Assembly: GCA_042408195.1 (NCBI GenBank)
Contig: JBHOQL010000107.1
Span: forward strand, 1-64,000
Origin: SpSt-600 sp042408195
GTDB taxonomy: Bacteria > Chloroflexota > Anaerolineae > SpSt-600
Direction of reading: 5' to 3'
Length of the DNA: 64,000 nt
Positions 35,140-44,837 of this stretch are shown here, piece after piece. The notes beneath the pieces are model-generated. The model ran no database searches. It had not been told where the DNA came from and was given only the letters and a program-made list of their open reading frames with translations. The first letter of the stretch is position 1. Each line of letters starts with the position of its first letter. Both the position numbers and the translations under genes were made by a program.

Positions 35140-35625
35140 CTGGGGGAGTGAAGATATCTCCCCCAAAGAGATAAGAGGAGGGGGTTAAAGGACAAATTCC
35201 TGCCATTGCCCGCGGGCGGGACTCTAAACCACAGCGAGCTCGAGGCCTACGGGGGTTAGAAAGATTAAGGCACCGATGGGCGCAAACCCTTTGCCAGGGG
35301 TTTTCTTAAGAGAGTCCAAGCTGTTGACTTCAGCCATCTGCTTACGAGAGGAGCCCTCCGAGGCAACCCCAAAGCTAATGGAGGCAGACAAAATCGGGGG
35401 AGCAAGGGACAAAGCCCTTGCGGGGGAACTTAAGATGTCTCCTCAAGAAGGCAAAAGAGGGGGTATAGATCCTGGCTGTCACCTACGATGGGGATCAGTA
35501 ACCGAAGCGGACCCGAAGCCAATGAGGATAGGCAGAATCTAACGAGGGTGGGTCCTCAGCCTGTCAAAGCCGTGGACAGGATGTGAACCCCACTGAAGTA
35601 GGCAGAATCGAACACAGGCAGACGA
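35140..35625. repeat. Second, decayed cluster of the 1-792 repeat family
   Basis: Gene-free interval of some 500 bases. At 35202-35260, CGGGACTCTAAACCACAGCGAG followed by AGGCCTACGGGGG matches the closing box of the units at 188-792. A weaker copy with GGACCCGAAGCCAATGAGG and GGCAGAATCTAA follows near 35505-35540, then GGCAGAATCGAA near 35600. G/C hairpins (GGGGGAGTG...CTCCCCC near 35142) also recur. Open frames here are by-products. moaA starts at the right edge. Confidence 0.6.
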
Positions 35626-35634
35626 AAGAGAAAA

Positions 35635-36618
35635 ATGGGTTGCATTGATGCCTACAATCGCTCGATAAGTTACCTCCGAATATCAGTAACAGACCGGTGC
35701 AATCTCCGCTGTATCTACTGCATGCCGAGGCAGGGTGTCCCCTTGAAACCACATCATGAACTCCTCACCTTTGAAGAAATCGCCAGAATCGTGAAAATTT
35801 CCTCCTCTCTGGGTATAACCAAAATCCGCTTGACCGGAGGAGAGCCTCTCGCCCGCCGGGGCATCGTTGAATTGGTAAGGATGATAGCCTCGATTCCGGG
35901 GATTGAGGATCTGGCCATGACCACCAACGGGACTTTGCTACCCCCTCTTGCCCACCAGCTAAAGGAGGCGGGCCTCCAGAGAGTGAACATAAGCCTTGAC
36001 ACCCTCAAACCTGAGCGCTTTCACCGGATAACAGGGGGAGGAAACCTGGAGGATGTCCTCAGGGGAATAGAAGAAGCCAGAAAGGCTGGCTTAACCCCCG
36101 TTAAAATAAACGTCGTGGTCCTTGACGGGTTCAACCGAGACGAGGTGGTGGACTTTGCCCGTCTCACCTTGCACGACGAATGGCACATCCGCTTCATTGA
36201 AGTAATGCCATTAGGGCTTGAGGCAGAAAACAACCTGGGGAAATATGTCTCCATGCAGGAGGTTCGGGAAGACATTGAAAAGGCTCTCGGGGAGTTGATA
36301 CCCGCAAATCTGAAAGGCAACGGGCCTGCTCGTTACTTCCGATTAAAAGAAGCTAAAGGCACCATAGGATTCATAACCCCTGTGAGCGAGCACTTCTGTT
36401 ACGAGTGCAACCGTTTACGCCTCACCTCTGACGGCAAGCTGAGGCCTTGCCTTCTATCGGACTTTGAGGTAGACATTAAAACAGCCCTGCGTTCCGGGGC
36501 TACCGATGAGGAATTGAAGGAGATCCTTAGAGGAGCTGTTCGCCTTAAACCTGAACGCCATCAACTGGAGGCTTCTTCCTTCCCTACCGGAAGGGCAATG
36601 GCAGAAATCGGTGGATAG
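35635..36618 (+). CDS. moaA: GTP 3',8-cyclase MoaA
   Basis: 327 residues. Radical SAM enzyme converting GTP to 3',8-cyclo-GTP in pterin cofactor synthesis. The radical SAM cluster is in CNLRCIYC, the second cluster in FCYECNRLRLTSDGKLRPC, and RITGGEPL-type loops and SLDTL are present. The usual C-terminal GG (AEIGG) is intact. The ribosome site is weak (GAAAGAG). It probably makes molybdopterin for the aldehyde oxidoreductase 8 kb downstream. Confidence 0.96.
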   Translation: MGCIDAYNRSISYLRISVTDRCNLRCIYCMPRQGVPLKPHHELLTFEEIARIVKISSSLGITKIRLTGGEPLARRGIVELVRMIASIPGIEDLAMTTNGTLLPPLAHQLKEAGLQRVNISLDTLKPERFHRITGGGNLEDVLRGIEEARKAGLTPVKINVVVLDGFNRDEVVDFARLTLHDEWHIRFIEVMPLGLEAENNLGKYVSMQEVREDIEKALGELIPANLKGNGPARYFRLKEAKGTIGFITPVSEHFCYECNRLRLTSDGKLRPCLLSDFEVDIKTALRSGATDEELKEILRGAVRLKPERHQLEASSFPTGRAMAEIGG

Positions 36619-36632
36619 GAGGGTGGGAGCGT

Positions 36633-37445
36633 ATGGATGAGATCTTCCGGGAGATAACCAGAGCGCTGGAAAGGGGGGAAAGTGTAGCCCTTGCTACCAT
36701 CGTAAAAGTTAGCGGGTCTGCCCCGAGGAAGGAGGGCGCTAAAATCCTAATAAAACCCGATGGTTCCACTGTGGGCACCATAGGGGGTGGACCTTTAGAA
36801 AACGCCGTAATCCAAGAAGCTCTCAAGGCTATTACCGAAAAGAAGCCCCGCCTCCTCCACTATGGCCTAAGGGCTGACTTACATCCCGAAGATCTGGGGA
36901 TATGCGGTGGAGATGTAGAAGTTTTCGTGGACGTAATTTCACCGACTGAAACCCTCCTGTTAATCGGGGGTGGACATGTTAGTCTAGCTTTAGCCAGGTT
37001 GGCAAAGGAGCTAGGCTATCGGATTGTCGTGCTGGATGAGAAGAGCGAATTTGCCTCAAAGGAACGCTTCCCTTTCGCCGACGATGTGCAAGCTGGTGAG
37101 TTGGCTTCGCTCCTTGAAAACTTCCCCATAACTTCCCATACCTGGATAGTCATAGCCACCAGGTCCCACGAGAGCGATGCTTTGGCTCTGGAAAAGGTCA
37201 TAAATTCCCCTGCTTCTTACATAGGGCTCCTGGGAAGCCGCCGCAAAGTGGCCCTTATCTTCAAAGGTCTTAGGGAGAAAGGGGTTGAGGAAAGCCTGCT
37301 GGCCAGAGTCTTTGCTCCCGTGGGCTTGGATATAGGGGCTGAAACCCCCGAGGAAATCGCCATAAGCATAATGGCTGAGATGGTCATGCGAAAGCGAGGG
37401 GGAAGTGGAAAACCGCTCAGCAAACTCCAGGAGGGTGAAAAGTGA
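36633..37445 (+). CDS. XdhC/CoxI family cofactor-maturation protein
   Basis: 270 residues. The N-terminal XdhC_CoxI part has ALATIVKVSGSAPRKEGAK and TVGTIGGGPLE, and the C-terminal Rossmann part has LLLIGGGHVSLALA and YIGLLGSRRK. XdhC proteins protect and sulfurate the molybdenum cofactor before insertion into enzymes such as xanthine dehydrogenase. No such enzyme is in the window, so the client may be encoded elsewhere or be the AOR-family enzyme. AGGAGGGTGGGAG precedes the ATG, 14 bases after moaA. Confidence 0.9.
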   Translation: MDEIFREITRALERGESVALATIVKVSGSAPRKEGAKILIKPDGSTVGTIGGGPLENAVIQEALKAITEKKPRLLHYGLRADLHPEDLGICGGDVEVFVDVISPTETLLLIGGGHVSLALARLAKELGYRIVVLDEKSEFASKERFPFADDVQAGELASLLENFPITSHTWIVIATRSHESDALALEKVINSPASYIGLLGSRRKVALIFKGLREKGVEESLLARVFAPVGLDIGAETPEEIAISIMAEMVMRKRGGSGKPLSKLQEGEK

Positions 37446-38371
37446 GCGCAGGCCCTGTAGCGTTTGTCCTGAGCGGAGGAGGCAACAGAGGAGCTTTGGA
37501 AGTGGGAGCTCTACAGGCTCTCTTTGAACATGGAATAAAGCCCGATATCTTGGTGGGAACTTCCGCTGGAGCTATGAATGCTGCCTTCATCGCCACTGAC
37601 CCTACTTTGGAAGGAGCCTATAGGCTCGGGGAACTGTGGAAGAGCATCCGGAGGGAAGACGTCTTTCCAGGCAATAAGTTCACTATGTTCTGGCGCCTTA
37701 TAACAGGCAAAGACAGCCTCTTCCCAAGCGATCACTTGCGCCGCCTGGTGGAAAAATACATCCCGCCCAACAAGAAACGTTTTGGCGATTTGAGCATCAA
37801 ACTTTACATTACTGCAGCCAACCTCAACACTGCTACCCTTTACCTCTTCGGCGATGACCCTGATGCACTGTTGGTGGATGCGGTGATGGCCAGCGCAGCC
37901 CAGCCTGTAACTTTCCCACCACTAGAATACAATGGCTGGCAGTTCGTGGACGGAGGTGTAGTAGCCAATGTCCCAATAGAGGTAGCCATAGAAAAAGGAG
38001 CAAAGGAAATATATGCCATTGATGTAAGCTACGGTGGACAAGTAGAGCCTCGGGTCAGTGGATTGGTGAACATAGCCCGGCGTTGCATCACTATAATGCT
38101 CTACGAACACCTGCTGGAAGATCTGGAAGATGCTGCCCTCAATCCCGAAATCACCCTCCACCACATCAAAATCACAGCCTTTGCGGGCCTTGACCCACAG
38201 GACTTTTCCAAGACGGCCGAAATGATAGCCGAAGGCAAGAGGATAGCAGAAGAATACCTCCGCTCGCCTGCTCCCGGATACCGGCCTGAAATCCGCCCTA
38301 CACTGGCAATACAGGCCCCGCCTGGCTCTCATCCTTGGCGTCGTAAAAGGAGAAGAACCGCGGATAAATGA
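37442..38371 (+). CDS. Patatin-like phospholipase (RssA-type)
   Basis: 309 residues from a GTG overlapping the xdhC stop. The oxyanion loop SGGGNRGALEVG, nucleophile elbow GTSAGA and catalytic aspartate in FVDGGVVANVP complete the Ser-Asp dyad of patatins. There is no membrane segment. The C-terminal 30 residues are basic and proline-rich. Probably a lipid acyl hydrolase of unknown substrate. Coupled by ATGA overlap to the following giant membrane protein. Confidence 0.9.
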   Translation: MSAGPVAFVLSGGGNRGALEVGALQALFEHGIKPDILVGTSAGAMNAAFIATDPTLEGAYRLGELWKSIRREDVFPGNKFTMFWRLITGKDSLFPSDHLRRLVEKYIPPNKKRFGDLSIKLYITAANLNTATLYLFGDDPDALLVDAVMASAAQPVTFPPLEYNGWQFVDGGVVANVPIEVAIEKGAKEIYAIDVSYGGQVEPRVSGLVNIARRCITIMLYEHLLEDLEDAALNPEITLHHIKITAFAGLDPQDFSKTAEMIAEGKRIAEEYLRSPAPGYRPEIRPTLAIQAPPGSHPWRRKRRRTADK

Positions 38372-41300
38372 GCAGCTCTGGAAAGGGTGATCGGGCCTTG
38401 AAAGCAGTGAGGATTTCACCTATCTTCTGGCTTTTTCTGATCCTTACCGTAAGCCTCACCCTTCGCCTCTACAACATCAATTGGGATGAATTCCAGCATG
38501 CTCACCCCGATGAGCGCTGGATAACCATGGTGGCGGTGAAACTCCGACCGCCCCGGAACCTTCCGGAGGCTTTTAACCCTCGCCTTTCACCCTTAAATCC
38601 TCTCTACGATCCGGAAACCCAAACTCCGAGGAGCTTCGCCTATGGCCACTTACCCCTCTACATCCTCACAACCCTGGCTTGGCTCCTTTCGGCCTTAGGC
38701 AAGACCTTATTCCCGCAATCTTTCCTGCCCTTGATTACTTCTTACGACTACATAAACCTACTGGGCCGGGTCCTGTCGGCCCTTTTCGATACCGGAACCG
38801 TAGGGCTTATATACCTAACGGGGAGAAAGCTCTACGGGGAAAGGGTGGGATTATGGGCTGCCGCCTTCGTGGCTTTGACCGTTTCCCATATCCAGCTGGC
38901 TCACTATTACGCCTTTGACCCCGTTGCTGCTTTTTTTGTGGTGCTTTCCGTCTATTTCTCTGTGAAACTAGCCGAGGGGGGCTCTTGGAAAGAAGCTCTC
39001 TTGGCAGGAGCAGCTGCAGGACTAGGGGTTTCATCAAAATTTAGTGCTATCCCCGTGACGGCGGCTGTCGCTATCGCCTGTTTGCTCGCTCCAGGAAAGG
39101 GGCGTTTCCGGTTTGGACTTCTGATTCTTTCGGCTCTGGCCGCCTTCCTGGCCTTTGCCCTGACCTCCCCCTTCGCCTTATTGGACCTTAGGTTATACCT
39201 CATCCAGATCGGAGAACAAGGCCAGATGGTCCGAGGCATACTTGATTATCCTTACACTAGGCAGTACCGAGGGACAGTGCCTTTTGCCTATCACATTGAG
39301 CAACAACTCCGCTGGGGTATGGGCTGGGCTCTTGGGCTGGCGAGCTTCATCGGCTTTGCCTGGGCAGTGATTCGATTGCTGCTTAGGAGAAGCCCCCCTG
39401 GCGAGATCGCAATCATGGCTTGGGTCTTGCCCTATTTCCTTATTAACGGCTCCTTCATGGTCAAGTTCATGCGTTATATGCTCCCTATTTTGCCCTTCCT
39501 CTGTCTTTTCGGTGCCCTATTCCTTGAGCATCTTTCGGCAAAAACCCGTCGGTTGCCCCTTGCTCTTCTCGTCCTAATCCCCACTGCCCTCTGGGCGCTG
39601 GCTTTCGTGAAGGGAGTTTACGGTCACACTCACCCCTGGATCGAGGCCTCGCGCTGGATCTACCGGAACATCCCCCCTGGTTCCACCATTGCCGTGGAAC
39701 ACTGGGACGACGAATTGCCCAAGCCTCTCGAAGATGAGCCATACCCTGGTTACAGGCACCTCGTCCTCCCCCTTTACGAAGAGGACACTCGTGAGAAATT
39801 CGCCATCATAAAGGAAACCCTCCGCCAAGCCGATTACATAGTTATTGCCAGCAACCGGCTTTACGGTTCAATCCCTCGCTTGCCCTTCCGTTACCCAATG
39901 ACCACCCGCTATTACGAACTGCTCTTTTCGGAAAAACTGGGCTTTGTGAAAGTGGCCGAATTCTCCTCCTACCCCCGCCTTGGTCCATGGGTTATCCCCG
40001 ATGATGGGGCTGATGAAAGCTTTACCGTTTACGACCACCCTAAGCCTATGATCTTCAAGAAAATCCGAGATCTGACCGATGAGGAATGGGAGAAACTGCT
40101 CGGTGGGCTCTGGGAAGAAGCAATTCCTGGCCATCTGGGAGGACCACCCAATGAAAAGCGGAAGCCTTCGCTACTTCTGAATACTCCTGTGGACAAGCTG
40201 CCCGTGGTAGACGATTACCGATGGAACCATATCGCCTCTTCCAACCCTTTCCTTGCGGCTATGACTTGGTGGCTTGTCTTAGAGGTTATCGGCATTGCTG
40301 CTTGGCCTCTGGCTTCCCTCCTCTTCCGACGGGTTTACCTGAGAGGTTACCCCCTAGCTAAGGCATTGGGATTGGTGCTGCTCGCTTACGTAAACTGGCT
40401 TGGGGCAAGCTTGCACTTCACTCAGAATAGAACCAGCACAATTGTTATAATCCTGCTCCTTATGGCTGTTGGAGGCTTATGGTGCTTCTGGAAGAACCGA
40501 CGGGAAATTTCCGGCTTTTATCGCACAAACCTCAAAGGGATTTTCCTGAGCGAGCTCCTCTTTCTTGCCAGCTATCTCGCCTTCGTTTTCCTGCGCTTCC
40601 TGAACCCAGATCTATGGCATCCATGGAATGGTGGGGAGAAACCCATGGAGCTGGCCTTCCTCAATGCCATCCTCAAGAGCGCTTACTTTCCACCTTACGA
40701 CCCCTATTACGCTGGAGGTTACATAAACTATTACTACTACGGCCTTTACATGGTCTCGGTTCTGGTTAAACTTACGGGCATAACCCCCACCGTTGCTTTC
40801 AACTTAGCTATTCCTACTCTGTTTGCCCTCACCTTCTCCGGTGCTTTCTCCATCGGAGCCACAATTGGGGGCAGGATTAGCATGGGTCTCTTGAGCGCTT
40901 TTTTCGTAACCCTTCTGGGCAACCTGGCACCCATCCGCAATTTCGCCGAAGAATTGCTCAAGGGAAACCTGCAGCAGGCTCTTGTCGCTTTTGATTACTG
41001 GGCACCGAGCCGCGTTATTCCTTACACCATTAACGAATTCCCCTTCTGGAGCTTCCTCTTTGCCGACCTGCACCCCCATGTTGTGGCAATGCCTTTGGAT
41101 ATTCTCTTCCTAATTCTTGTTATGGAGGCATTCCTTGGAGGGATTGAGGGTTGGCACAGAAAAGAGCTCGTCTTGACGCAGATCCTGACTTTGGGAACGG
41201 TGGCTGCGGTTAACACGTGGAATTTCCCAACCTTGACGTTCGTCGCCGTCCTCACCCTCCTTTTCACCCTTTACCGGGAAAGGAGGAAGTGGGGAACCCT

Positions 41301-42459
41301 GGCTTTAGTCCCAATCCTTCCCCTTTCAGCTCTTGTCCTATTTTCCCCTTTTTTCCTCTCTTACAAGCCTGTAAGTGCGGGCATAGGGCTTGTCCGCCAG
41401 CAGACTGAATGGTTTCCCTTCGTAACCTTTTGGGGTTTTTTCCTCGCGCTCTCAATCCTGGCAGGCTTCGGTTCCCTTTCGCTTAAGAGCATTACGAGGT
41501 CTAAAGGCCTCATGGCTTTCTTGGCTGTGGTCGCCATGGCCTTCGCCATCAGGCGCCTGTGGACCCCGCTGACGATACTCCTGGCTGCTGCTCCCTTCAT
41601 CCTCGGAAGCAGCGAATGGCAGATGAGGCATAGCGGAGGGGAAACGGATGAAAAACATGTCCTTCGCCTCTTCTCTGCCCTTCTGGTGTTGGCTGGCTTT
41701 GCAGTGCTCATAGGCTGTGAGTTCTTCTACTTCAGGGATTTCCTCCATGGAAGCGAATATTATAGGATGAACACCGTTTTTAAGTTCTATGTCCAAGCCT
41801 GGGTCTTGCTGGGTCTTGGGTTAGCTTCTTACTTTCAGGTCCCTTTTGAAGGGAAAGGGAAAGGATGGGAAGTGGCCAGGGTCTTCGTCCTGCTCCTTCT
41901 GGTTTTGTCTTCCATCTTCTTGATTTACGGAACGATCGCCAGGGTGCGCGACAGGTTCCCAGGGGCTAAACCTCCTCTTGGGACCCTGGACGGCATGGAG
42001 TTCATGCGTTATGGTTCTTTCTTCTGGCCCGATGAGGCGCATCCCATTTACCTCCGCTACGATTACGAAGCTATCCGTTGGCTACTGGAAAACACCAGGG
42101 GAACACCGGTCCTGGCTGAGGCCCCTATCGGTTATTACCGGGAGTTCGGAGTGAGGGTTGCAAGTTTCACGGGCTTGCCCACCCTGCTGGGCATGCACCA
42201 GAGCGAACAACGCTATGGTGACCAGGTTGGAAAGAGGTCAGAAGAAGCATGGCAGTTCTTTGCCTCCACTGATAAGAATTTAACGCTGAAGCTTGTGAGA
42301 AAGCTCAGAATCGGATATATTTATATTGGACAGTTGGAAAGAATCCTCTTTTCCCCCGAATCCCTGGCCAAGTTTGAGGAGTTGGCCAAGGAAGGCTGGC
42401 TCAAAGAAGTTTTCCGCAATGAAGGCACTGTAATTTATAGCACTTTCCTTGCACCTTAG
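38368..42459 (+). CDS. GT39-like and DUF2298 (YYY) fused giant membrane protein
   Basis: 1363 residues. The N-terminal half (1-600) is a GT-C type glycosyltransferase: the first loop has HPDERW, then PRSFAYGHLPLY, about 11 helices and a soluble stretch around 430-600. The C-terminal half has the DUF2298 hallmark GGYINYYYYGLYMVSVLVKL at about 780-800 and FADLHPHVVAMPLD, plus a further 12 helices. The order matches the 'YYY' membrane proteins restricted mainly to Chloroflexota and archaea. It probably transfers a polyprenyl-linked sugar during envelope glycan or protein glycosylation; this is inferred, not demonstrated. It is roughly double the size of a single GT39 protein. Confidence 0.85.
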   Translation: MSSSGKGDRALKAVRISPIFWLFLILTVSLTLRLYNINWDEFQHAHPDERWITMVAVKLRPPRNLPEAFNPRLSPLNPLYDPETQTPRSFAYGHLPLYILTTLAWLLSALGKTLFPQSFLPLITSYDYINLLGRVLSALFDTGTVGLIYLTGRKLYGERVGLWAAAFVALTVSHIQLAHYYAFDPVAAFFVVLSVYFSVKLAEGGSWKEALLAGAAAGLGVSSKFSAIPVTAAVAIACLLAPGKGRFRFGLLILSALAAFLAFALTSPFALLDLRLYLIQIGEQGQMVRGILDYPYTRQYRGTVPFAYHIEQQLRWGMGWALGLASFIGFAWAVIRLLLRRSPPGEIAIMAWVLPYFLINGSFMVKFMRYMLPILPFLCLFGALFLEHLSAKTRRLPLALLVLIPTALWALAFVKGVYGHTHPWIEASRWIYRNIPPGSTIAVEHWDDELPKPLEDEPYPGYRHLVLPLYEEDTREKFAIIKETLRQADYIVIASNRLYGSIPRLPFRYPMTTRYYELLFSEKLGFVKVAEFSSYPRLGPWVIPDDGADESFTVYDHPKPMIFKKIRDLTDEEWEKLLGGLWEEAIPGHLGGPPNEKRKPSLLLNTPVDKLPVVDDYRWNHIASSNPFLAAMTWWLVLEVIGIAAWPLASLLFRRVYLRGYPLAKALGLVLLAYVNWLGASLHFTQNRTSTIVIILLLMAVGGLWCFWKNRREISGFYRTNLKGIFLSELLFLASYLAFVFLRFLNPDLWHPWNGGEKPMELAFLNAILKSAYFPPYDPYYAGGYINYYYYGLYMVSVLVKLTGITPTVAFNLAIPTLFALTFSGAFSIGATIGGRISMGLLSAFFVTLLGNLAPIRNFAEELLKGNLQQALVAFDYWAPSRVIPYTINEFPFWSFLFADLHPHVVAMPLDILFLILVMEAFLGGIEGWHRKELVLTQILTLGTVAAVNTWNFPTLTFVAVLTLLFTLYRERRKWGTLALVPILPLSALVLFSPFFLSYKPVSAGIGLVRQQTEWFPFVTFWGFFLALSILAGFGSLSLKSITRSKGLMAFLAVVAMAFAIRRLWTPLTILLAAAPFILGSSEWQMRHSGGETDEKHVLRLFSALLVLAGFAVLIGCEFFYFRDFLHGSEYYRMNTVFKFYVQAWVLLGLGLASYFQVPFEGKGKGWEVARVFVLLLLVLSSIFLIYGTIARVRDRFPGAKPPLGTLDGMEFMRYGSFFWPDEAHPIYLRYDYEAIRWLLENTRGTPVLAEAPIGYYREFGVRVASFTGLPTLLGMHQSEQRYGDQVGKRSEEAWQFFASTDKNLTLKLVRKLRIGYIYIGQLERILFSPESLAKFEELAKEGWLKEVFRNEGTVIYSTFLAP

Positions 42460-42467
42460 GAGGATAT

Positions 42468-42947
42468 ATGCTGGAAAAAGAAGTGGGCAAGCTCCTGAGG
42501 CAGCTTAGGTTGACCCTCGCCGTAGCTGAATCCTGCACTGGTGGCCTCCTGGCTCACCGCATAACCAACGTCCCTGGAAGCTCTTATTACTTCATCGGCG
42601 GAGTTGTGGCCTACGCAAACCAGGTAAAAAGTTCCCTGCTCAAGGTAGGCGAAGAAACTCTGAACACCAAAGGGGCCGTAAGTGAGGAGACAGCCCTCCA
42701 AATGGCCAGAGGAGTGCGGGAACTCCTGGGGACCGATATCGGCATCGGGATAACAGGGATTGCGGGACCGGGAGGTGGAACCCCTTCTAAACCTGTCGGA
42801 CTTGTGTATGTGGCCCTTTCCGCCCCCGACTATGAAGAGTGCCGCCAGTTTAAATGGGAAGGCCATCGGATTCAGAACAAGAGACTCTCAACAGAAGCTG
42901 CTCTGGAAATGCTCTTACAATACCTGAGACAACGGAGCGGGGATTGA
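42468..42947 (+). CDS. pncC: CinA C-terminal domain protein (NMN amidohydrolase)
   Basis: 159 residues corresponding to the CinA C-terminal domain alone: LTLAVAESCTGGLLAHRIT, YFIGGVVAYANQVKSSLL and GITGIAGPGGGTPSKPVGLVY. These stand-alone proteins hydrolyse nicotinamide mononucleotide to nicotinic acid mononucleotide in NAD recycling. TAGGAGGATAT precedes the ATG. The stop overlaps the next gene's TTG start. Confidence 0.93.
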   Translation: MLEKEVGKLLRQLRLTLAVAESCTGGLLAHRITNVPGSSYYFIGGVVAYANQVKSSLLKVGEETLNTKGAVSEETALQMARGVRELLGTDIGIGITGIAGPGGGTPSKPVGLVYVALSAPDYEECRQFKWEGHRIQNKRLSTEAALEMLLQYLRQRSGD

Positions 42948-44710
42948 TAATCAAAGTTGAACCTTCTAAAGATGCCACCCTGTTGGAAATCACCCGCACT
43001 AAAGGCATTGCCCTGATAGCGCCATGCGGTGGACGGGGCAAGTGCGGCCGTTGTATAGTCCGAATCGTTGAAGGTGAGGTCTCCCCACCTACTCACGCTG
43101 ATCAACGATTTCTCTCCTTAGTACAACTCGCTCGTGGATACCGACTGGCTTGTCAGGCTAGGCCTCTTTCCCTTTGTCACATTTACATACCCCCCGAGTC
43201 CTTATCTTTCTCCCAGCGAATCCAGCTCGAAGGCCAAGAAGTTCCGGCAAAGCCCGAACCTCCTGTCCGGGCGTATCATATAACCCTTTCCCCGCCTTCC
43301 TTACAGGACCTTCGCTCCGATGCTGAGAGGATTGTCCAGGCCCTCGAAAGCCTTTACGGGATAAAGGTTTCTCTGGATTTCTCTTTCCTCCGCGAGCTCC
43401 CTGAAAAGCTCCGGGGCCAGAACTGGCAAGGGAAAGTTGTAGTCCGCGGGGACGAGGTCATTTCCCTCCTCCCTCCGGAAGCTTCCCTTCTGGGCTTGGC
43501 CATAGACCTGGGAACCACCAAAATCGCCTTTTACCTTGTAGACCTTGAAAGTGGCCGGACCCTATCAGTGCGGGGTATTGTGAACCCTCAGAGCTCATAC
43601 GGCGAAGACATTATCTCCCGGATAACCTATGCTCTGCAAAAACCGGAGGGGGCGACCGAGCTTCAGAAGATTGTTATAGGGAGTATAAATGAGGTGACAA
43701 AAGAGATGTGCACCGAGATAGGGGCAGACCCCTCCCAGGTGGTTGAATCGGTAGTGGTGGGGAACACCGCCATGCACCACTTGCTGCTTGGGTTGCCAGT
43801 CCGCCAACTCGGATACGCTCCTTACGTTCCGGCCGTCCAGAGCGCCTTAGAGGTAAAGGCGCGGGAACTGGGCCTGAACTTTGCTCCCGGGGCTGTGGTT
43901 TATTTCCCGCCCCTCATCGCTGGATTTGTCGGAAGTGACCACGTGGCAGCCCTCCTGGCCACGGGTTTTAGCGAGGTAGAAGGTCCAGCTCTGCTCTTGG
44001 ACATCGGCACTAATACCGAAATATGCCTGGCCCACGGGGGCAGATTGATAAGCCTTTCCTGTGCTTCCGGCCCTGCTTTTGAGGGAGCTCATATTTCTTG
44101 CGGGATGAAAGCCTCTCCGGGAGCCATTGAAAGTTTCTCCTTAGACGACGATGGGGTTAAATTCCAGACCATAGATGACCTACCCCCGGTAGGGCTGTGT
44201 GGGTCAGGTATTCTGGACGTGGTGGCGCAACTCCGAAAAGCTGGAATAATAGATCCCAGTGGACGGATGGGTACGCATCCTCTGGTGCGTAGGGTGGATG
44301 GTCAGGCTGCCTTTGTAATTGTGGAGGAAACCCCTGAACAGCGCCCAATCCTCTTAACTCAGAAGGATGTAAGAGAAATCCAACTGGCCAAAGGGGCTAT
44401 CCGTACGGGCATCGAAGTGCTCCTCAGGGAAACGAACTCTAACCCGGAAGATGTCCGAGAAGTAGTGCTAGCCGGAGCCTTTGGCACATACCTTAGAACC
44501 GAAAGCGCTGTGGAGATCGGGATGTTCCCCAGGATACCTCTGGAACGTTTCCGCCAGGTGGGGAACGCCGCCGGGACTGGGGCGACGGCCATGCTCATTT
44601 CTACCTGGATGAGAGCTGAAGCTGAAAAGCTGGCCCGGAGAATTGAATACATTGAACTTGCCGCCGTCCCCGACTTTGCCCAGCTATTTGCCAAAGCAAT
44701 GCTCCTTTGA
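42944..44710 (+). CDS. RACo-like corrinoid protein reductive activator
   Basis: 588 residues from a TTG that overlaps the pncC stop; GGAGCGGGG lies just upstream. A [2Fe-2S] ferredoxin domain occupies 1-95, with cysteines in PCGGRGKCGRC and YRLACQ. A linker is followed by the ASKHA domain (about 180-588), with LAIDLGTTKIAFYLVD, VVVGNTAMHHLL, LLDIGTNTEICL, GLCGSGILD and a terminal AGAFGTYL. This is the architecture of the activators that use ATP to re-reduce inactive Co(II) corrinoid proteins of the Wood-Ljungdahl pathway or methyltransferases. CODH/ACS genes are 10-15 kb away; the corrinoid protein itself is outside the window. Confidence 0.88.
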   Translation: MIIKVEPSKDATLLEITRTKGIALIAPCGGRGKCGRCIVRIVEGEVSPPTHADQRFLSLVQLARGYRLACQARPLSLCHIYIPPESLSFSQRIQLEGQEVPAKPEPPVRAYHITLSPPSLQDLRSDAERIVQALESLYGIKVSLDFSFLRELPEKLRGQNWQGKVVVRGDEVISLLPPEASLLGLAIDLGTTKIAFYLVDLESGRTLSVRGIVNPQSSYGEDIISRITYALQKPEGATELQKIVIGSINEVTKEMCTEIGADPSQVVESVVVGNTAMHHLLLGLPVRQLGYAPYVPAVQSALEVKARELGLNFAPGAVVYFPPLIAGFVGSDHVAALLATGFSEVEGPALLLDIGTNTEICLAHGGRLISLSCASGPAFEGAHISCGMKASPGAIESFSLDDDGVKFQTIDDLPPVGLCGSGILDVVAQLRKAGIIDPSGRMGTHPLVRRVDGQAAFVIVEETPEQRPILLTQKDVREIQLAKGAIRTGIEVLLRETNSNPEDVREVVLAGAFGTYLRTESAVEIGMFPRIPLERFRQVGNAAGTGATAMLISTWMRAEAEKLARRIEYIELAAVPDFAQLFAKAMLL

Positions 44711-44837
44711 CTGATTTTGACGGAAGCTGCATTCCGTGGTAGAGGTTTTCCAGAAAGCAAAACAAGTATTTCAGGCAGATGAAGCTCAGCATGCTCTCAA
44801 AACGATGGCGACAAAATCTGTATTAGCGAGGTGTAAG

